A DNA stretch of 64,000 nt. Source: Lactuca virosa (Eukaryota > Streptophyta > Magnoliopsida > Asterales > Asteraceae). The notes beneath the pieces are model-generated. The model was given only the letters and a program-made list of their open reading frames with translations, was not told the DNA's origin and did not search any database. Each line of letters starts with the position of its first letter. Within the stretch, counting starts at the first letter, position 1. Below, piece after piece: positions 46,735-58,677 of this stretch. The translations under genes were made by a program, and so were the position numbers. Location of the stretch: positions 31,837,746-31,901,745 of the forward strand of contig CAKMRJ010003334.1 in NCBI GenBank assembly GCA_928212115.1, in the 5' to 3' direction.

Positions 46735-47941
46735 ATGGTAACCACAGGACATGGAGCAGGAGGTTCCGGATCAGGATCAGGGTCGGGCTCGGGTGTAGGA
46801 TCCGAGCAGGTTGATGACGGGCTGCGCGAGTTCATCGCGTCTGAGATCACGAGAGGCATTCTTGAGTCGACCCCGGTCATTTTCGGGTCGATCAAGGAAG
46901 GGATTGTTGATCTGATGGAGGATCGCCTCCGGGCATTCAGGAGTGATATGGCGTCTAGCCAGACGAGTACGCGCACACTGTCCTTTAAGCACTTCCGAGG
47001 GAGCGGTGCGCCGGATTTCCATGGGGTGAAAGACCCGATTGCTGCTAGGAGATGGATCGCAGACATCGAGTCTGCGCAGCTGACCAGCTTCTGCCCCGAG
47101 GGGTCGAAGGTGAGATATGCAGCAGGGTGTTTGAGAGACAGAGCTAGAGATTGGTGGGAGTCTGTTGGTGACTCATTGGGAGCCTCGACTGTTGAGGCTA
47201 TGACCTGGTCAGACTTTGTGACCAGATTCAGGGCGGAGTTTGCGCCAGCTGTGGAGCTTCAGCAGCTGGCCAGAGATTTCTTGGACATGAGACAGACTAC
47301 GGAGACTGTGGCGGAGATCACCGCTAAGTTTCGGGAGAGGGCATTGTTGGTGCCCCAGTATGCGGGTGATGAGGACATGAGGAGGACCCGCTACCATGAT
47401 ATGTTACGAGCTGACATCCGGGAGCATGTCAGTTTCTCAGCTTGCCCTACCCTGGATTCCATGATTGCCAGGGCTAGGGAGAGGGAGATTGATCTGGAGC
47501 ACATCCGGAAAAGGAAGGCAGCGGAGGGGCTGACGACGGGGGCTTCGGGGAAGAAGCCCAAGGGATCCGATGGTAGGCCGAAAGGCCAGTCTGGGCGGGA
47601 CCTTGTGGGAAATGCGGTCGGTCACACGAGGGAGCTTGCCGCACTGGGCCGGGTTCAGGCTGCTATAAGTGCGGCAAGGTTGGGCATTTTGGCAGAGATT
47701 GTACCGCCCCTACTCCTACGGTACAGATGACAAACCTGATTTGCTTTCATTGCAATCAAAGGGGCCATAAAAAGGCCAACTGCCCGAGATTGTCAGCAGC
47801 GGCGCCAGCAGTGGCACCCGGTCTCAGCGACAGCGCGGGTTGCAGATGGCCGGAAGGCCAAGACAGAGGCTCCAGTGGTGCGGAGCCGAGCATTTCAGTT
47901 GACAGCCGAGGAGGCACGCGCTGCACCTGATGTAGTGACGG
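46735..47941 (+). pseudogene. Gag of Tekay-like element, frameshifted
   Basis: Particle protein. The ATG at 46735 begins MVTTGHGAGGSGSGSG. The capsid-like region includes the FHGVKDPIAARRWI block, a DRARDWWES block and the TETVAEITAKF block. The frame continues to 47730, but the nucleocapsid (two CCHC knuckles, CYKCGKVGHFGRDC and CFHCNQRGHKKANC) lies in another frame between about 47640 and 47820. After that the original frame resumes with AFQLTAEEARAAPDVVTG. Two opposite frameshifts therefore cancel. The open frame upstream of 46735 to 46351 is leader, not protein. Confidence 0.9.
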
Positions 47942-48013
47942 GTATGGTTCCCTTCTTATGCTTTTATAATATGGCGCTGTGATCTTGATATGTTATGTAT
48001 GTGCACTGTTTAG
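47942..48013 (+). other. Intron-like insert between gag and protease
   Basis: 72 bp, GTATGG...CTGTTTAG, AT-rich (TTTTATAATATGG), with an in-frame TGA. Removing it joins VVTG exactly to SFHVNGIPVQVLFDSGA, the family's usual gag-protease junction. A comparable AT-rich insert is at the same point in the minus-strand element (35735-35812). Confidence 0.55.
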
Positions 48014-51000
48014 GATCGTTCCATGTGAACGGTATCCCAGTTCAGGTATTGTTTGATTCGGGTGCCACTCGATCATTTGTCTCTCTTGCGCTTAGCAAGA
48101 AGTTTCCTGAGTCTTCGGGCATGCTGGATTGCCCTCTAGAGGTCGAGATTGCGGACAACCGGTCGGTACGAGCGTTGGAGGTTTATCGAGATTGTGTCCT
48201 ACGACTGTTTGAGGAGCGTTATCTGGTAGATCTGGTTCCCATACCTTTGCGGTATTATCGGTATGGATTGGCTGAGCCCCAATGGGGCAGTGATTGACTG
48301 TGCACAGCAGTTGGTGCGGATCAGGACCCCACGTGGGGGAGAGCTGGTAATTCAGGGCGAGAGGCCACTGCGAGGACCAGCTTTATGTTCAGCAGCGAGA
48401 GCTAGACGTTACCTCCAGCAGGGTTGTGCAGGTTATGTCGCCTATGTTGTGTGGATACCCGGGAGGCGGGTAGGGCGACGGTGGGCGATGTGCCCGTGGT
48501 GCGAGAGTTCGCGGACGTATTCCCCGAGGAGCTGCCTGGGATACCTCCGGAGCGACAGGTGGAGTTCAGGATCGACCTAGTCCCTGGTGCGGCTCCGATA
48601 GCCAAGGCACCGTATCGGTTGGCTCCTCCCGAGATGCAGGAGTTGTCTACACAGCTGCAGGAGCTGTTAGACAAAGGATTCATTAGACCGAGTAGTTCTC
48701 CCTGGGGAGCCCCGATTCTGTTCGTGAAGAAAAAGGACGGGTCGCATCAGATGTGTATAGACTATAGGGAGCTGAATAAGGTAACGGTGAAGAACCGTTA
48801 CCTACTCCCGAGGATTGATGACCTCTTTGACCAGCTACAGGGAGCGTCTTGGTTCTCCAAGATTGATTTGCGTTCAGGGTATCATCAGATGAGGGTCAGA
48901 GAGGAGGATGTACAGAAGACGGCGTTTCGGACGCGTTATGGCCACTATGAGTTCGTGGTGATGCCTTTCGGGCTCACCAACGCTCCTGCCGCGTTCATGG
49001 ATCTCATGAACCGCGTGTGTAGACCGATGTTAGACCGGTCTATGATAGTGTTTATCGATGATATCTTGGTTTACTCCAAAATGCGAGAGTAGCATGAGGA
49101 GCATCTGCGAGAGGTTCTGGAGACTTTGAGGAGGGAGAGCTTGTATGCTAAGTTCTCCAAGTGCGAGTTCTGGTTGCGCGAGGTGCAGTTTCTTGGGCAC
49201 CTTGTCAACCAAAACGGGATTTCTGTAGATCCGGCCAAAGTGGAGGCCGTGATGAGATGGGAAGTTCCGAGGTCTCCATCTGAGATTCGGAGTTTCCTGG
49301 GATTAGCCGGCTACTATCGGAGATTCATCCAGGATTTCTCCAAGATAGCCTTACCCCTGACCAGGCTAACGAGGAAGGCCGTGGTCTTTCGTTGGGGGCC
49401 TGAGCAGCAGGCTGCATTCGAGACACTGAGACAGAGATTGTGCGAGGCGCCAATCTTAGCCCTGCCCGAGGGCATGGAGGATCTCGTCGTGTACTGTGAC
49501 GCGTCCATCTCGGGCTTGGGCGCAGTATTGATGCAGAGAGGGCATGTTATTGCTTACGCTTCGAGGCAGCTGAAGCCTCACGAGGCAAACTACCCGACGC
49601 ACGATTTGGAGCTGGGGGCTGTTGTGTTCGCCCTCAATATTTGGCGTCATTACCTCTATGGGGTTCGTTGTACGATTTACACGGACCACAAGAGCCTGAG
49701 GTATCTCATGGACCAGCCAAATCTGAACATGAGGCAGCGTCGGTGGCTTGATGTGGTAAAGGATTATGATTGTGAGATCCTCTACCACCCGGGGAAGGCC
49801 AATGTGGTGGCCGACGCGCTTAGCCGCAAGGCAGCGCCGATCAGGGATATCTGTCTGAGGATGACAGTGGTGACTCCTCTGTTGGAGCGGATTCGGGAGG
49901 CCCAACAGGAGGCCATGAAGGAGGAACATCTGAAGAGCGAGCGGATTATGGGGCAGGTTTCCTCCTTCGACTATGATAGCCGAGGGTTATTGACTCTTCA
50001 CCATAGGGTGTGGGTCCCTTATCATGGAGGCGTGCGCCAGATCCTGATGGAGGAGGCACACAAATCCAGATTTTCTATCCATCCCGGAGCAACGAAGATG
50101 TATAGAGATCTTCGTCCCGATTATTGGTGGCCCTGCATGAAGCGGGACGTAGCATGGTACGTGGAGCGGTGCTTGACCTGCAGGAAGGTCAAGGCCGAGC
50201 ACCAGAGGCCACACGGCAAGATGCAGCTGTTGGATATCCCGCTGTGGAAATGGGAGGATATTACGATGGATTTTATCACAAAGCTACCCAGGACCGCGCG
50301 GGGGGTGGATTCGATTTGGGTCATCGTCGATCGATTGACCAAGAGCGCTCATTTTATTCCGATTCCGGAGAGTATCTCGGCCGAGAAGTTGGCCGACATC
50401 TATATCAGGGAGGTGGTGTCGCGGCACGGGGTGCCAGTTTAAGTGATTTCCGACAGGGATGTACGGTTCACTTCCAGGTTTTGGAAGAAGTTTCATGACG
50501 AGCTGGGTACTCGTCTGCATTTCAGCACCGCTTTTCACCCGCAGACGGATGGTCAAAGCGAGCGGACCATCCAGACGCTAGAGGATATGCTGCGGGCATG
50601 TGTTTTAGACTTCGGAGGTAGCTGGGATACCTACCTTCCGTTGGCGGAGTTCTCGTATAATAATAGCTATCATGCGAGTATCGATCGACCTCCCTTCGAG
50701 ATGTTGTACGGGAGGAAGTGCAGGACCCCGATATGCTGGGGCGAGGTTGGCCAGAGGGTCATGGGGAGCACCGATGTAATGCTCAAGACGACCGAACGGA
50801 TCTAGCAGGTCAGGAGCAGGCTTCAGACCGCTCAGAGTCGGCAAACTTATGCCGACAAGCGCCGATCGGACCTGGAGTTTCAGGTCGGGGATATGGTTCT
50901 CCTGAAGGTGTCGCCATGGAAGGGCGTCATCCGATTCAGGAAGCGGGGCAAGTTGGGTCCCAGGTATATTGGACCCTTCAGGGTTATAGCCCGGGTGGGC

Positions 51001-51300
51001 AAGGTGGCTTACCGGTTGGATCTGCCAGCCGAAATCAGTCAGATCCACAACACTTTCCACGTTTCTCAGCTGCGGAAGTGCCTGGTGGACGACTCAGCAG
51101 TAGTACCCTTAGAGGATATTCAGGTCGATGACAGCCTGAATTACATTGAGCGACCCGTAGCAATCCTTGACCGGAAGTCGAAGGATCTGAGGAACAAGAG
51201 GGTTGAGTTGGTAAAGGTGCAATGGCAGCACCGGAAGGGCTCGGAATGGACTTGGGAGCCGGTGGATGAGATGATGGAGCATTACCCAGAGCTGTTCTAG
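48014..51300 (+). pseudogene. Pol of Tekay-like element: PR-RT-RH-INT-chromodomain
   Basis: Protease with LFDSGATRSFVS (48047-48082). RT from about 48600 with IDLRSGYHQMRV, FVVMPFGLTNAPAAF and the active site FIDD at 49051-49062. RNase H about 49480-49860 (CDASISGLGAVL, YTDHKSL). Integrase with an HHCC finger near 50053-50190 (CLTCRKVKAEHQR) and D-D-E residues in DFITKLP, ISDRDVRF and GQSERT. A chromodomain (YIERPVAILDRK to WEPVDEMMEHYP) ends at 51300; in this clade it targets heterochromatin. Lesions: frameshift near 48257 reversed near 48455; TAG at 49090, TAA at 50440, TAG at 50803. The two TAGs stand where Gln is usual, consistent with C-to-T change at CAG. Confidence 0.93.
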
Positions 51301-51336
51301 GATCGAGCAGCAGACTTCGAGGACGAAGTCTAATGT

Positions 51337-52011
51337 TTACCGGTTGAAAGATACCGATGATGGTTACCGATTGACAGTTACCGGTTGAAAGATACCGATG
51401 ACAGTTACCGGTTGAAAGATACCGATGACAGTTACCGGTTGAAAGATACCGATGACAGTTACCGGTTGAAAGATACCGATGACAGTTACCGGTTGAAAGA
51501 TAACGAGGGTTGAGCTTGAAAGATACCGATGACAGTTACCGGTTGAAAGATACCGATGATGGTTACCGGTTGAAAGATACCGATGATGGTTACCGGTTGA
51601 AAGATACCGATGACGATTACCGGTTGAAAGATACCGATGTTGGTTAACGGTTGAAAGATACCGATGATGATTACCGGTTGAGAGATACCGATGATATTGT
51701 ATGGTATGTGGTATGATGGGGGAACTCACTAAGCTTTGTGCTTACGGTTTCGGTTTTGGTTTCAGGTACCTCTTCGTCTAAGGGGAAAGAGCCGGCGGCG
51801 TAGCATCGCATCACACACACACACACATATGATTTCCGCATGGAGTTTTCTGGGATTGTACTCTGATATGTTATTATTCTATGGCTTGGGTTTTCAGACA
51901 TGATACATTGTTTTATGAGATGATGTGTTTTCACAGTATTTTCTTATGAATGTTTTTATGTGTTGGTTAATTAAAAAGAAACTTTTTGGACTCGAAATTT
52001 GGGATGTTACA
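51337..52011 (+). repeat. Truncated 3' LTR of Tekay-like element
   Basis: Starts inside the 27-bp array and ends at GGATGTTACA. About 1.6 kb of U3 and the purine tract are missing. 51337-51700 holds about 12 array units plus two degenerate partial ones, twice the number in the 5' LTR. Beyond the array the two LTRs are almost identical. Confidence 0.93.
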
Positions 52012-53039
52012 AGCAGGCGACGACCTCGTCTGGTCGGAAGAAGAAGAGGAGAGAGGTGGTAGCTGGAAGTGTCATGAAATGTGGCGGCTGATATCCTAGG
52101 TTTAGGGTTTAAGATGCACGATGGGGAAGGAACAGGTGTAATCCCGTGTTCCATTTGAAACCTTGAAGCATTATTACAAGTCTTGCCCCTGACCCCAAAA
52201 ATCTTTTCAACTTTAATAAAAAATTTACCATTCAGCCCCCACCTCGAACATAACCCCCGCCTTCCCAATGCAACCAAAACTATCCCTCGTAGGGTTCTAA
52301 AACCCGAAGATGAACAAATTCCTTGCAACAGTCACATTTACTCAACTTGAAATCTGCAGTCTCGAGATGGTCCGACTCCCTAACAAACCATCCATATTGA
52401 ATCATTACCGTTGGATCCAGTCCACTCGCCTCTCAACTGACTATTCAACTTCTGATAATTGGAGGTTCCCACTATGAGCGACTTAGCATAACCCAATCAG
52501 TTGGTTACTCATCCATACCTGAAATCCTTTAAAACTAGTACCAATACTAGCCGAAACACTGTAACTGCCTAAAGCAACATACTGCCACATGGCGGCTTTC
52601 GAAAATCTACCGAGACCTTCCTGGTCTCAATCCAATTGTAAGTCATCTGCAATACCGGGTTCCAGCCCGGTTGAGGAGCCAAAGGACTCCCAAATAGTCT
52701 CCTCACACGAATTCCGAGCGAAATCCTCTTCTGTAACTAGTTGCCACTAGTTGTCTTACCACTATGTCTCTAACAACCTCCTGATCGGGTTCATGCGTTG
52801 ATTCCTGACGTTTCCAAATCCAAGGATAAGAGTGATTGCTACATGACCAATGGTAGCCTTGTATCATAAACAACCTTAAGCAGTTCATTTCTTCCTTAAT
52901 CTCATATCCGTAGTGGCGTTCTAATGGTCGAATCGCTGGCTCAACCAGATCTAACTCATCTGGGTAATTCTGTAATCCATAATTCAATTCGTGGATTTGC
53001 CACGCCCTCACTGCTTCACCCGAACTGGTGGGTACTACT

Positions 53040-53370
53040 GTTCCTTACGTGATCTCACAACACTCCCATGCTATCTACCAACCTAGTGAATGCTACAGCC
53101 ACACCCGCAATCTTACAACACTCTAGCACTATCTGCCAACCTTGTGAATTCTACGGCTACACCTGTAGAATTACAACACTCTAACACTATATGGCTGCTA
53201 GTGAATGCTACAGCTACACCCGCAGACTTAAACCACTCTAACACTATATGGCTGCTAGTGAATGTTACGGCTACACCCGCAGACTTACAACACCCTAACA
53301 TTATCTAGCTACTAGTGAATGCTACGGCTACACCCGTAGACTTACAACACTTTCTCGCACTATCTGGCTG
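53040..53370 (-). repeat. About 60-bp tandem repeat, 5-6 copies, in gypsy internal 3' region
   Basis: Unit contains GAATGCTACAGCTACACCCG, CAGACTTACAACACTCTA and ACACTATATGGCTGCTAGT. A related array is at 58540-58677. Confidence 0.9.
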
Positions 53371-55852
53371 CTGATTACAAATCCGAACACATCCAACGTC
53401 GAGCATACACAAGATCTACCATCCCAAACTGAACTCATGTCCTGACTGGAATCCCCAACCTGATTCCCTAAGGCCTGCTATCACGTGACCCCGCTGCATC
53501 AGTATCGCACCCATGTCGTGATCGAAGCGTCACAGTAAACCGTGAAATCATCTACACCCTCTGGAAGACTGAGAATCGGTGCCTCGCACAATCACTGTCT
53601 AAGTGTCTCGAAGGCTGCTTGCTACTCAGGCCCCCAGTGAAAGGCCATCAACTTCTTGGTCAGTCGAGTCAACAAAACTGCAATCTTGGAGAAGACCCGA
53701 ATAAATCTTCGCTAATAACCCGCTAGACCCAGGAAATTTTGAATATCAATTGGAAACCTCGGAATCTCCCACTGCATCATGACCTCTATCTTGGCCGGAT
53801 CGACTAGAATATCCTTCTGGTTGACAAGGTGCCCAAGAAATTGCACCTCGCGCAACCAGAACTCACATTTGGAGAACCTTGCACAAAGTCTCTCTCCTCA
53901 AAGTCTCTAGCACCTCCCTCAAGTGCTTCTCGTGCTGCTCCTCAGTCTTGGAATAAACCAAGATGACATTATACTCTCCCAATCCCGCAATTGGGAAATG
54001 ATCTATTGCTATCCACTTATAATTTTCAGTATGCAATTGGCATATGACATCTTTTAAAAATATAATTCAAACACAAACAAAGGATAACCCAGAGTTACAC
54101 TTACTCAAACCCTTGGAACGAAAGGTTCCCTTGTGCAGTTTCCCGCAAGTGTTGCACCGAATCTGGTCCTCCTGGCCTCTCAAAAGCTAATGCTAAATCT
54201 TGAATCTCCTCCCGATACCCTTCAGTATAAGCAACTGATCTGATTCCCTCTTACAAATGTGCTCCAAGTCCATATCCCGTTCTCGAGCTCTAGAAGTCAT
54301 ATCATTCAGGGTCTGGCACCCCGAGATACTCACGATCTCCCTGCTATCATTCTACTATATGTTCTGATACCTTACCTTCTTCATTTCCTTATCTGCTGCA
54401 TAATGTGGTACCATATAAGCTCTTTCCCGAGACTTGGCAGTGATCTCTGCTGCATGCTGCGCCTCAATCGCCTGGGCACACTCTGCCCAAAATCTGGTCT
54501 AAAATTCATCCCATGACATAGCATCAACCACATCATCACTCAACCTTCTACCAACCTCTTTCCATCAATCATGTGCCCTGTCCTTCAGGAGGCAGGAAGC
54601 AAGTCGGTCCTTGTCCCCTTTCGAGACTACGGCTGGTACGAAAATATTGGCGACATCTGCCAATTACCTGTTGCTAGAAATGGGGTCCCTATCCCTATGA
54701 TAATCTGGAGCTTCACAAGCTCTGAACTCCCGAATCATCAACGTACGCGTCCCTATCATGGCTGCTATCTCAGTACAGAATGCACTCAGCCTCTCATCAT
54801 AAATCTCTAAAATACCCTCCTTGATCATACTGAAGATCACAGGAGTCTGGTCAATGATATTACGCGTACTCTTAGATGGAATGAACTCCCTCATCTGACC
54901 ATCAAACTGCCCGACTCCAGAGTCCGAGCCTGATCCCTCGCCGGCACCAGAACTACCATCTAGTCTATCACGTAGCGTCACTATACTCGGTAATATACCA
55001 TCACTAACATCATAATACTCATCATAACTCGAGGGATCTCACACACTACAAGTTTCCTGGATTCATCTCAACCTTCCCTTATTCGAGTACGGATCCTCTG
55101 CTTTCAGTAGTACGGGCCCATACTACCTTCCACATCTATCCATACTTTCCTCAAGAACTGCCTTGACTCCACCAAGTCCCTTCTATTACTACTTCTCTCT
55201 GCTACTCTCATCCTAGGCTTTCCCTAGGGTAATCACCATCCCAATCTCTGCCATCAACTGCATAAGAATTCCCTGCTTTCTTCCCCTAACTAGCTTGCGA
55301 ATACTATTACATATCACTCAGACTAGATAATTCTTCGAATGAGAGATCCTACCCTACAACGGTTGGACTCAAACAAGAGCTGCGAAATAGAGCTAGACCT
55401 AACCTTCTAAAATTATTTATTCCTTGCAATATGTAATTTAACATATTCGTTTACTAGTTAGTAAAAGATAGCTAGAACTCCTAAAAGCACAAAGCAAGCA
55501 GCATTCGAGCATTAAGTACACATAATCAAGCATGTACTAATCAGATTATCATACTGACTAATCTGTACTAGCATGCAGTTCATAAAGCTGATACACATAT
55601 AACAAGCACATAAGACATCCTTCCTAGATCATTAGTCCTAATCTAGCATGCTGTTTTCATAAAGCTGGTAATCATATCATAACATAAACTTGTATGGGTA
55701 ATTTGGGAGTACTTACTTGAGCTCGGCTGATTGCATGCACCACACCCTTTTCTCTTTTCAATGTTCTTTTGTCTTTTTAAATTCTTTTCTCTTTTCAAAA
55801 TTATTTTTATAAAAATGATTTTCTTTTGAAAACTTTCATACCAATTCCTTAG

Positions 55853-55895
55853 TTTGAGTTCAGACACACTCGAGAGTGTGCTCGAATCCCTCAAA
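55853..55895 (-). ncRNA. PBS-proximal leader stem-loop, gypsy copy 4
   Basis: Outer arms TTTGAG / CTCAAA, inner arms CACACT / AGTGTG, loop CTCG. Adjacent to the primer site at 55901-55912 (TGGCATCAAAGC on the minus strand, two differences from iMet). Confidence 0.5.
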
Positions 55896-55915
55896 CCAAG
55901 GCTTTGATGCCAACT

Positions 55916-56705
55916 TGAAACATCCCAAAATACAGTCTAAAAATTTCATTTTAAACCATTAATAAAACTATAACTATCATATCATATATCGTGTATCTCA
56001 AAAATATCACAATATATGTCAAATATATCAGAGTATAAATATCCCAGGCTGAACAAATGGTGTGTGCACTGCAATCTTCCCAAGCTCCTCTTTTGAAAAC
56101 CGAAGTACCTGAAATCAAAACTGAAAACTGTAAGCACGAAGCTTTGTGAGTCTCCCCAAACTACCACATACCATACACATAATCATGCTACTGATAGATT
56201 CGGGCCCCGGCCACACTCAAGGAGATACGGGCCCCGCCCACACTCCGCTGACTAGGAGATACGGGCCCCGCCCACACTCAACCAATCATGAGATACGGGC
56301 CCCGCCCATACTCGAATAATAATGAGATACGGGCCCCGCCCACACTCACATACATAAACAAACACATACAAGTATCACACAGATAACAAATACACAACCT
56401 ACCATGATACGAATAACCACACTCAAATAATAATGAGATACGGGCCCCGCCCACACTCACATATGTAAACAAACACATACAAGTATCACACAGACAACAA
56501 GTATAGCAATCCAACAATCTAACTGATATCTATACTCTGGTAATAATGAGATATGGGCCCCGCCCACACTCTGTGTTCCTATCAAGAACATATAAACTAC
56601 ACGGGACGGCATTGGTGCCTTAGACCCGTTCCTACTGGAAAAGGACTCACCTCGCACTACTGGAGTCCCGCGAATAAATCTCTGGCTGCTAGCTGACAGA
56701 TCCCT
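55916..56705 (-). repeat. Gypsy LTR (family 3), PBS-side part only
   Basis: TGAAACATCCCAAAATACAG matches 41569 onward. It holds a shorter 34-bp GAGATACGGGCCCCGCCCAC array (56195-56460, about 6 units). It breaks off at 56705 against another LTR; the matching U3 half is absent. Confidence 0.8.
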
Positions 56706-57809
56706 AGCAGAGTGTAATCATAAAATAATATCAGAGTGTAATCCCAAAGATCTCATGTGCGGAAAACATATTGTGATGTGCTGCGATCGAGCCGACTCCT
56801 TCCCTTTAAAAACAAAGTACCTGAAACCAAAACTAAAACCATAAGCACGAAGCTTAGTGAGTTCCCCAAATACCACATACCTTACATATCAACATACCGC
56901 CTAGCATATCTGGGGGCTGGCCTACCCTTCGATCTCTTTCAACTTGATACTATCTAGCATATATGCACATAACTCACATACTGTCACACATAACCATGAG
57001 CCATACATATATCATAATAAATAAAGATGCTATGTGCCAAACATAGTCTTTCCATTATGTCACGGGTCGCCACGTGGTCTTTCTTGCCAAGCCGGGGCCA
57101 CCCCCTCGGTCTCACAGACAAGTGCCAAGAGCCACCTCCTGGTCTTCCATGCAAGCATTATGGTTGGCTACCATGGTGGTTTTCTTGCGGCAGAAGGCGA
57201 CAGAAGAGCATTCACGGCGACAACCACCATGGTTGGCTACCATGATGGTTTTCTTCGTCTTCCGGCCACCTAGACATCCATACGGGTGGACATGTTACAG
57301 CAACCCACCTATTCACGATCACACACAACTTAAATGCAGTTGGTCCGCCTTGGGGTAGAGAACTTCGACTGGAGCAACCGATAAAGGAAGGTGGTGCGGG
57401 AGGCTATCTGCTATGGGACGAAGTTAGAGGCAAACGGGGCAGTCGTAAAGGCACCGGCAAACAACTGAATGCGGTTGTGAACGGCGACAGAAAATGTAGA
57501 AGAAGAAACAGGAAGAGGAGGAGGATGACGGAACGGTTGCAGCGAACACACCCAGGATGACGGAACGGTTGCAGCGAACACCCAACTTCTAAAAATTCTT
57601 TCATTCAAGTCCAATATTTTACTAAACATCCCCTGACTTCTGAAAATCTTTACAAAATACTCCCAGAATTACATTTTAACCCCCGGAAATCCAAATTATA
57701 TTATTTGGCTTCCCAAAACCAACACCCTACTAAATATTATGGACTTTAGGACTACTATTCCTTTATTAATCTTTACCTATTTTATTTATTCAATAATCGG
57801 GGAGTTACA
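56706..57809 (-). repeat. Gypsy LTR (family 4), 3' LTR of a minus element
   Basis: The U3 edge is clear: minus strand TGTAACTCCCCGATTATT at 57809, preceded by the purine tract AAGTGGGGGAGAG (57811-57824). The PBS-side end is lost at the 56705/56706 junction. Contains the AAGTACCTGAAACC...AAGCACGAAGCTTAGTGAGT motif shared by all these gypsy LTRs (56815-56860). Confidence 0.8.
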
Positions 57810-58677
57810 ACTCTCCCCCACTTAAATTAGATTTCGTCCTCAAAATCATTCCTTACCATTCCTTACACGCCAAACCACTCGAGTAACATGGCCGCAATCC
57901 TGGGCACACCCTAGCCTTCCCAAGATAACCGTGACCAACCTTCACAAGGTTCTAAAACCCGAATATGAACAAATTCCTTGCATCATGATCACATTACTCA
58001 ATCTGAAATCTGAAGTCTCGAGATGGTCTGACTCTCTGACAGACCGCCCATATAAAATCATTAATGTTGAATCCATTCCACTTATCCCTCAACTGACTAC
58101 TCAACTTTTGATAACTCGAGGTTCCCGCTAGAAAGCGGTGTCACAGACCAAATATCCCTGCATAACACTTATACGTGACAGAAGGATTAGATAATACTTC
58201 AAGTAGAAGATTCATCCTTGCAACGGTTAGACTCAAACGAGAGCTGCGCAGTAGGGTCAAATCAATTACTTTGAGATTATTTAATCCCGCTGCAAGTGAC
58301 TTAGCACTTTCGATCATCAAACTACTCCACACAAACGAATCCCCAAATCACTGCTACCGTCTGAAGCATCATGCTTCCCCTATCTGCTTTCCAAAGGCAC
58401 CCGAGACCTTCTATTTCTCGAATCCGCTCATACTATGGCCTACTCACCTTCGTGCGGCTGACCCGCCTTGGCCTAAATCATCTGAAGGAATCCGTGAGTG
58501 AATCACAAATCTGTCACATTCTCACTGTCGAATAGGGCCTGGTGAATGCTACGGGCCACCCCGCAGTCTTACAACACTCCCATACTAACTGACCACTAGT
58601 GAATGCTATGGGCCACCCCCCGCAGTCTTACTATACCACTATACTAACGAATGCTACGGGCCACCCCGCAGTCTTAC
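57810..58677 (-). pseudogene. Gypsy internal 3' end, interrupted by copia insertion
   Basis: TTTTGAGGACGAAATCTAAT before the purine tract is the typical end of the gypsy internal region. No integrase or chromodomain remains readable. 58540-58677 holds about 3 tandem units (GAATGCTACGGGCCACCCCG). The copia element at 58678 has cut it. Confidence 0.75.

Larger units (their letters stand above)
43808..52011 (+). mobile_element. Ty3/gypsy Tekay-like chromovirus, nearly full length
   Basis: Flanked by the 5-bp duplication AGCAG (43803-43807 and 52012-52016). 5' LTR 43808-45918, PBS, leader, gag, protease, RT, RNase H, integrase and chromodomain, then a truncated 3' LTR. Coding regions carry frameshifts and three in-frame stops, so it is inactive. 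Inserted into a minus-strand gypsy LTR. Confidence 0.95.
41569..52240 (-). repeat. Gypsy LTR (family 3), split by the plus-strand gypsy element
   Basis: LTR sequence at 41569-43807 resumes at 52017 and runs to about 52240 (right edge approximate, U3 start missing). About 2.46 kb in total. The nested element 43808-52011 has target duplication AGCAG. To the left lies PBS plus gag, to the right the 3' internal end of another copy, so this LTR is shared by two internal regions. Confidence 0.7.
52241..55915 (-). pseudogene. Minus-strand gypsy internal region, decayed
   Basis: Minus-strand order from the PBS: leader (55890-55000, with the TAGTATGGGCCCGTACTACTG block near 55110), gag (54981-54664, VGQFDGQMREFI, TPVIFSMIKEGI), a gag segment at 54650-54450, a knuckle-like CNTCGKLHKGT near 54160, then RT from about 53950 to 53590 (KFSKCEFWLREVQFLGHLV, FLGLAGY). 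Many stops and frameshifts; RNase H, integrase and much of RT are gone. 52703-53011 is an unassigned open frame. Below 52500 the sequence matches the 3' end of the internal region at 57930-58140. Confidence 0.85.
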
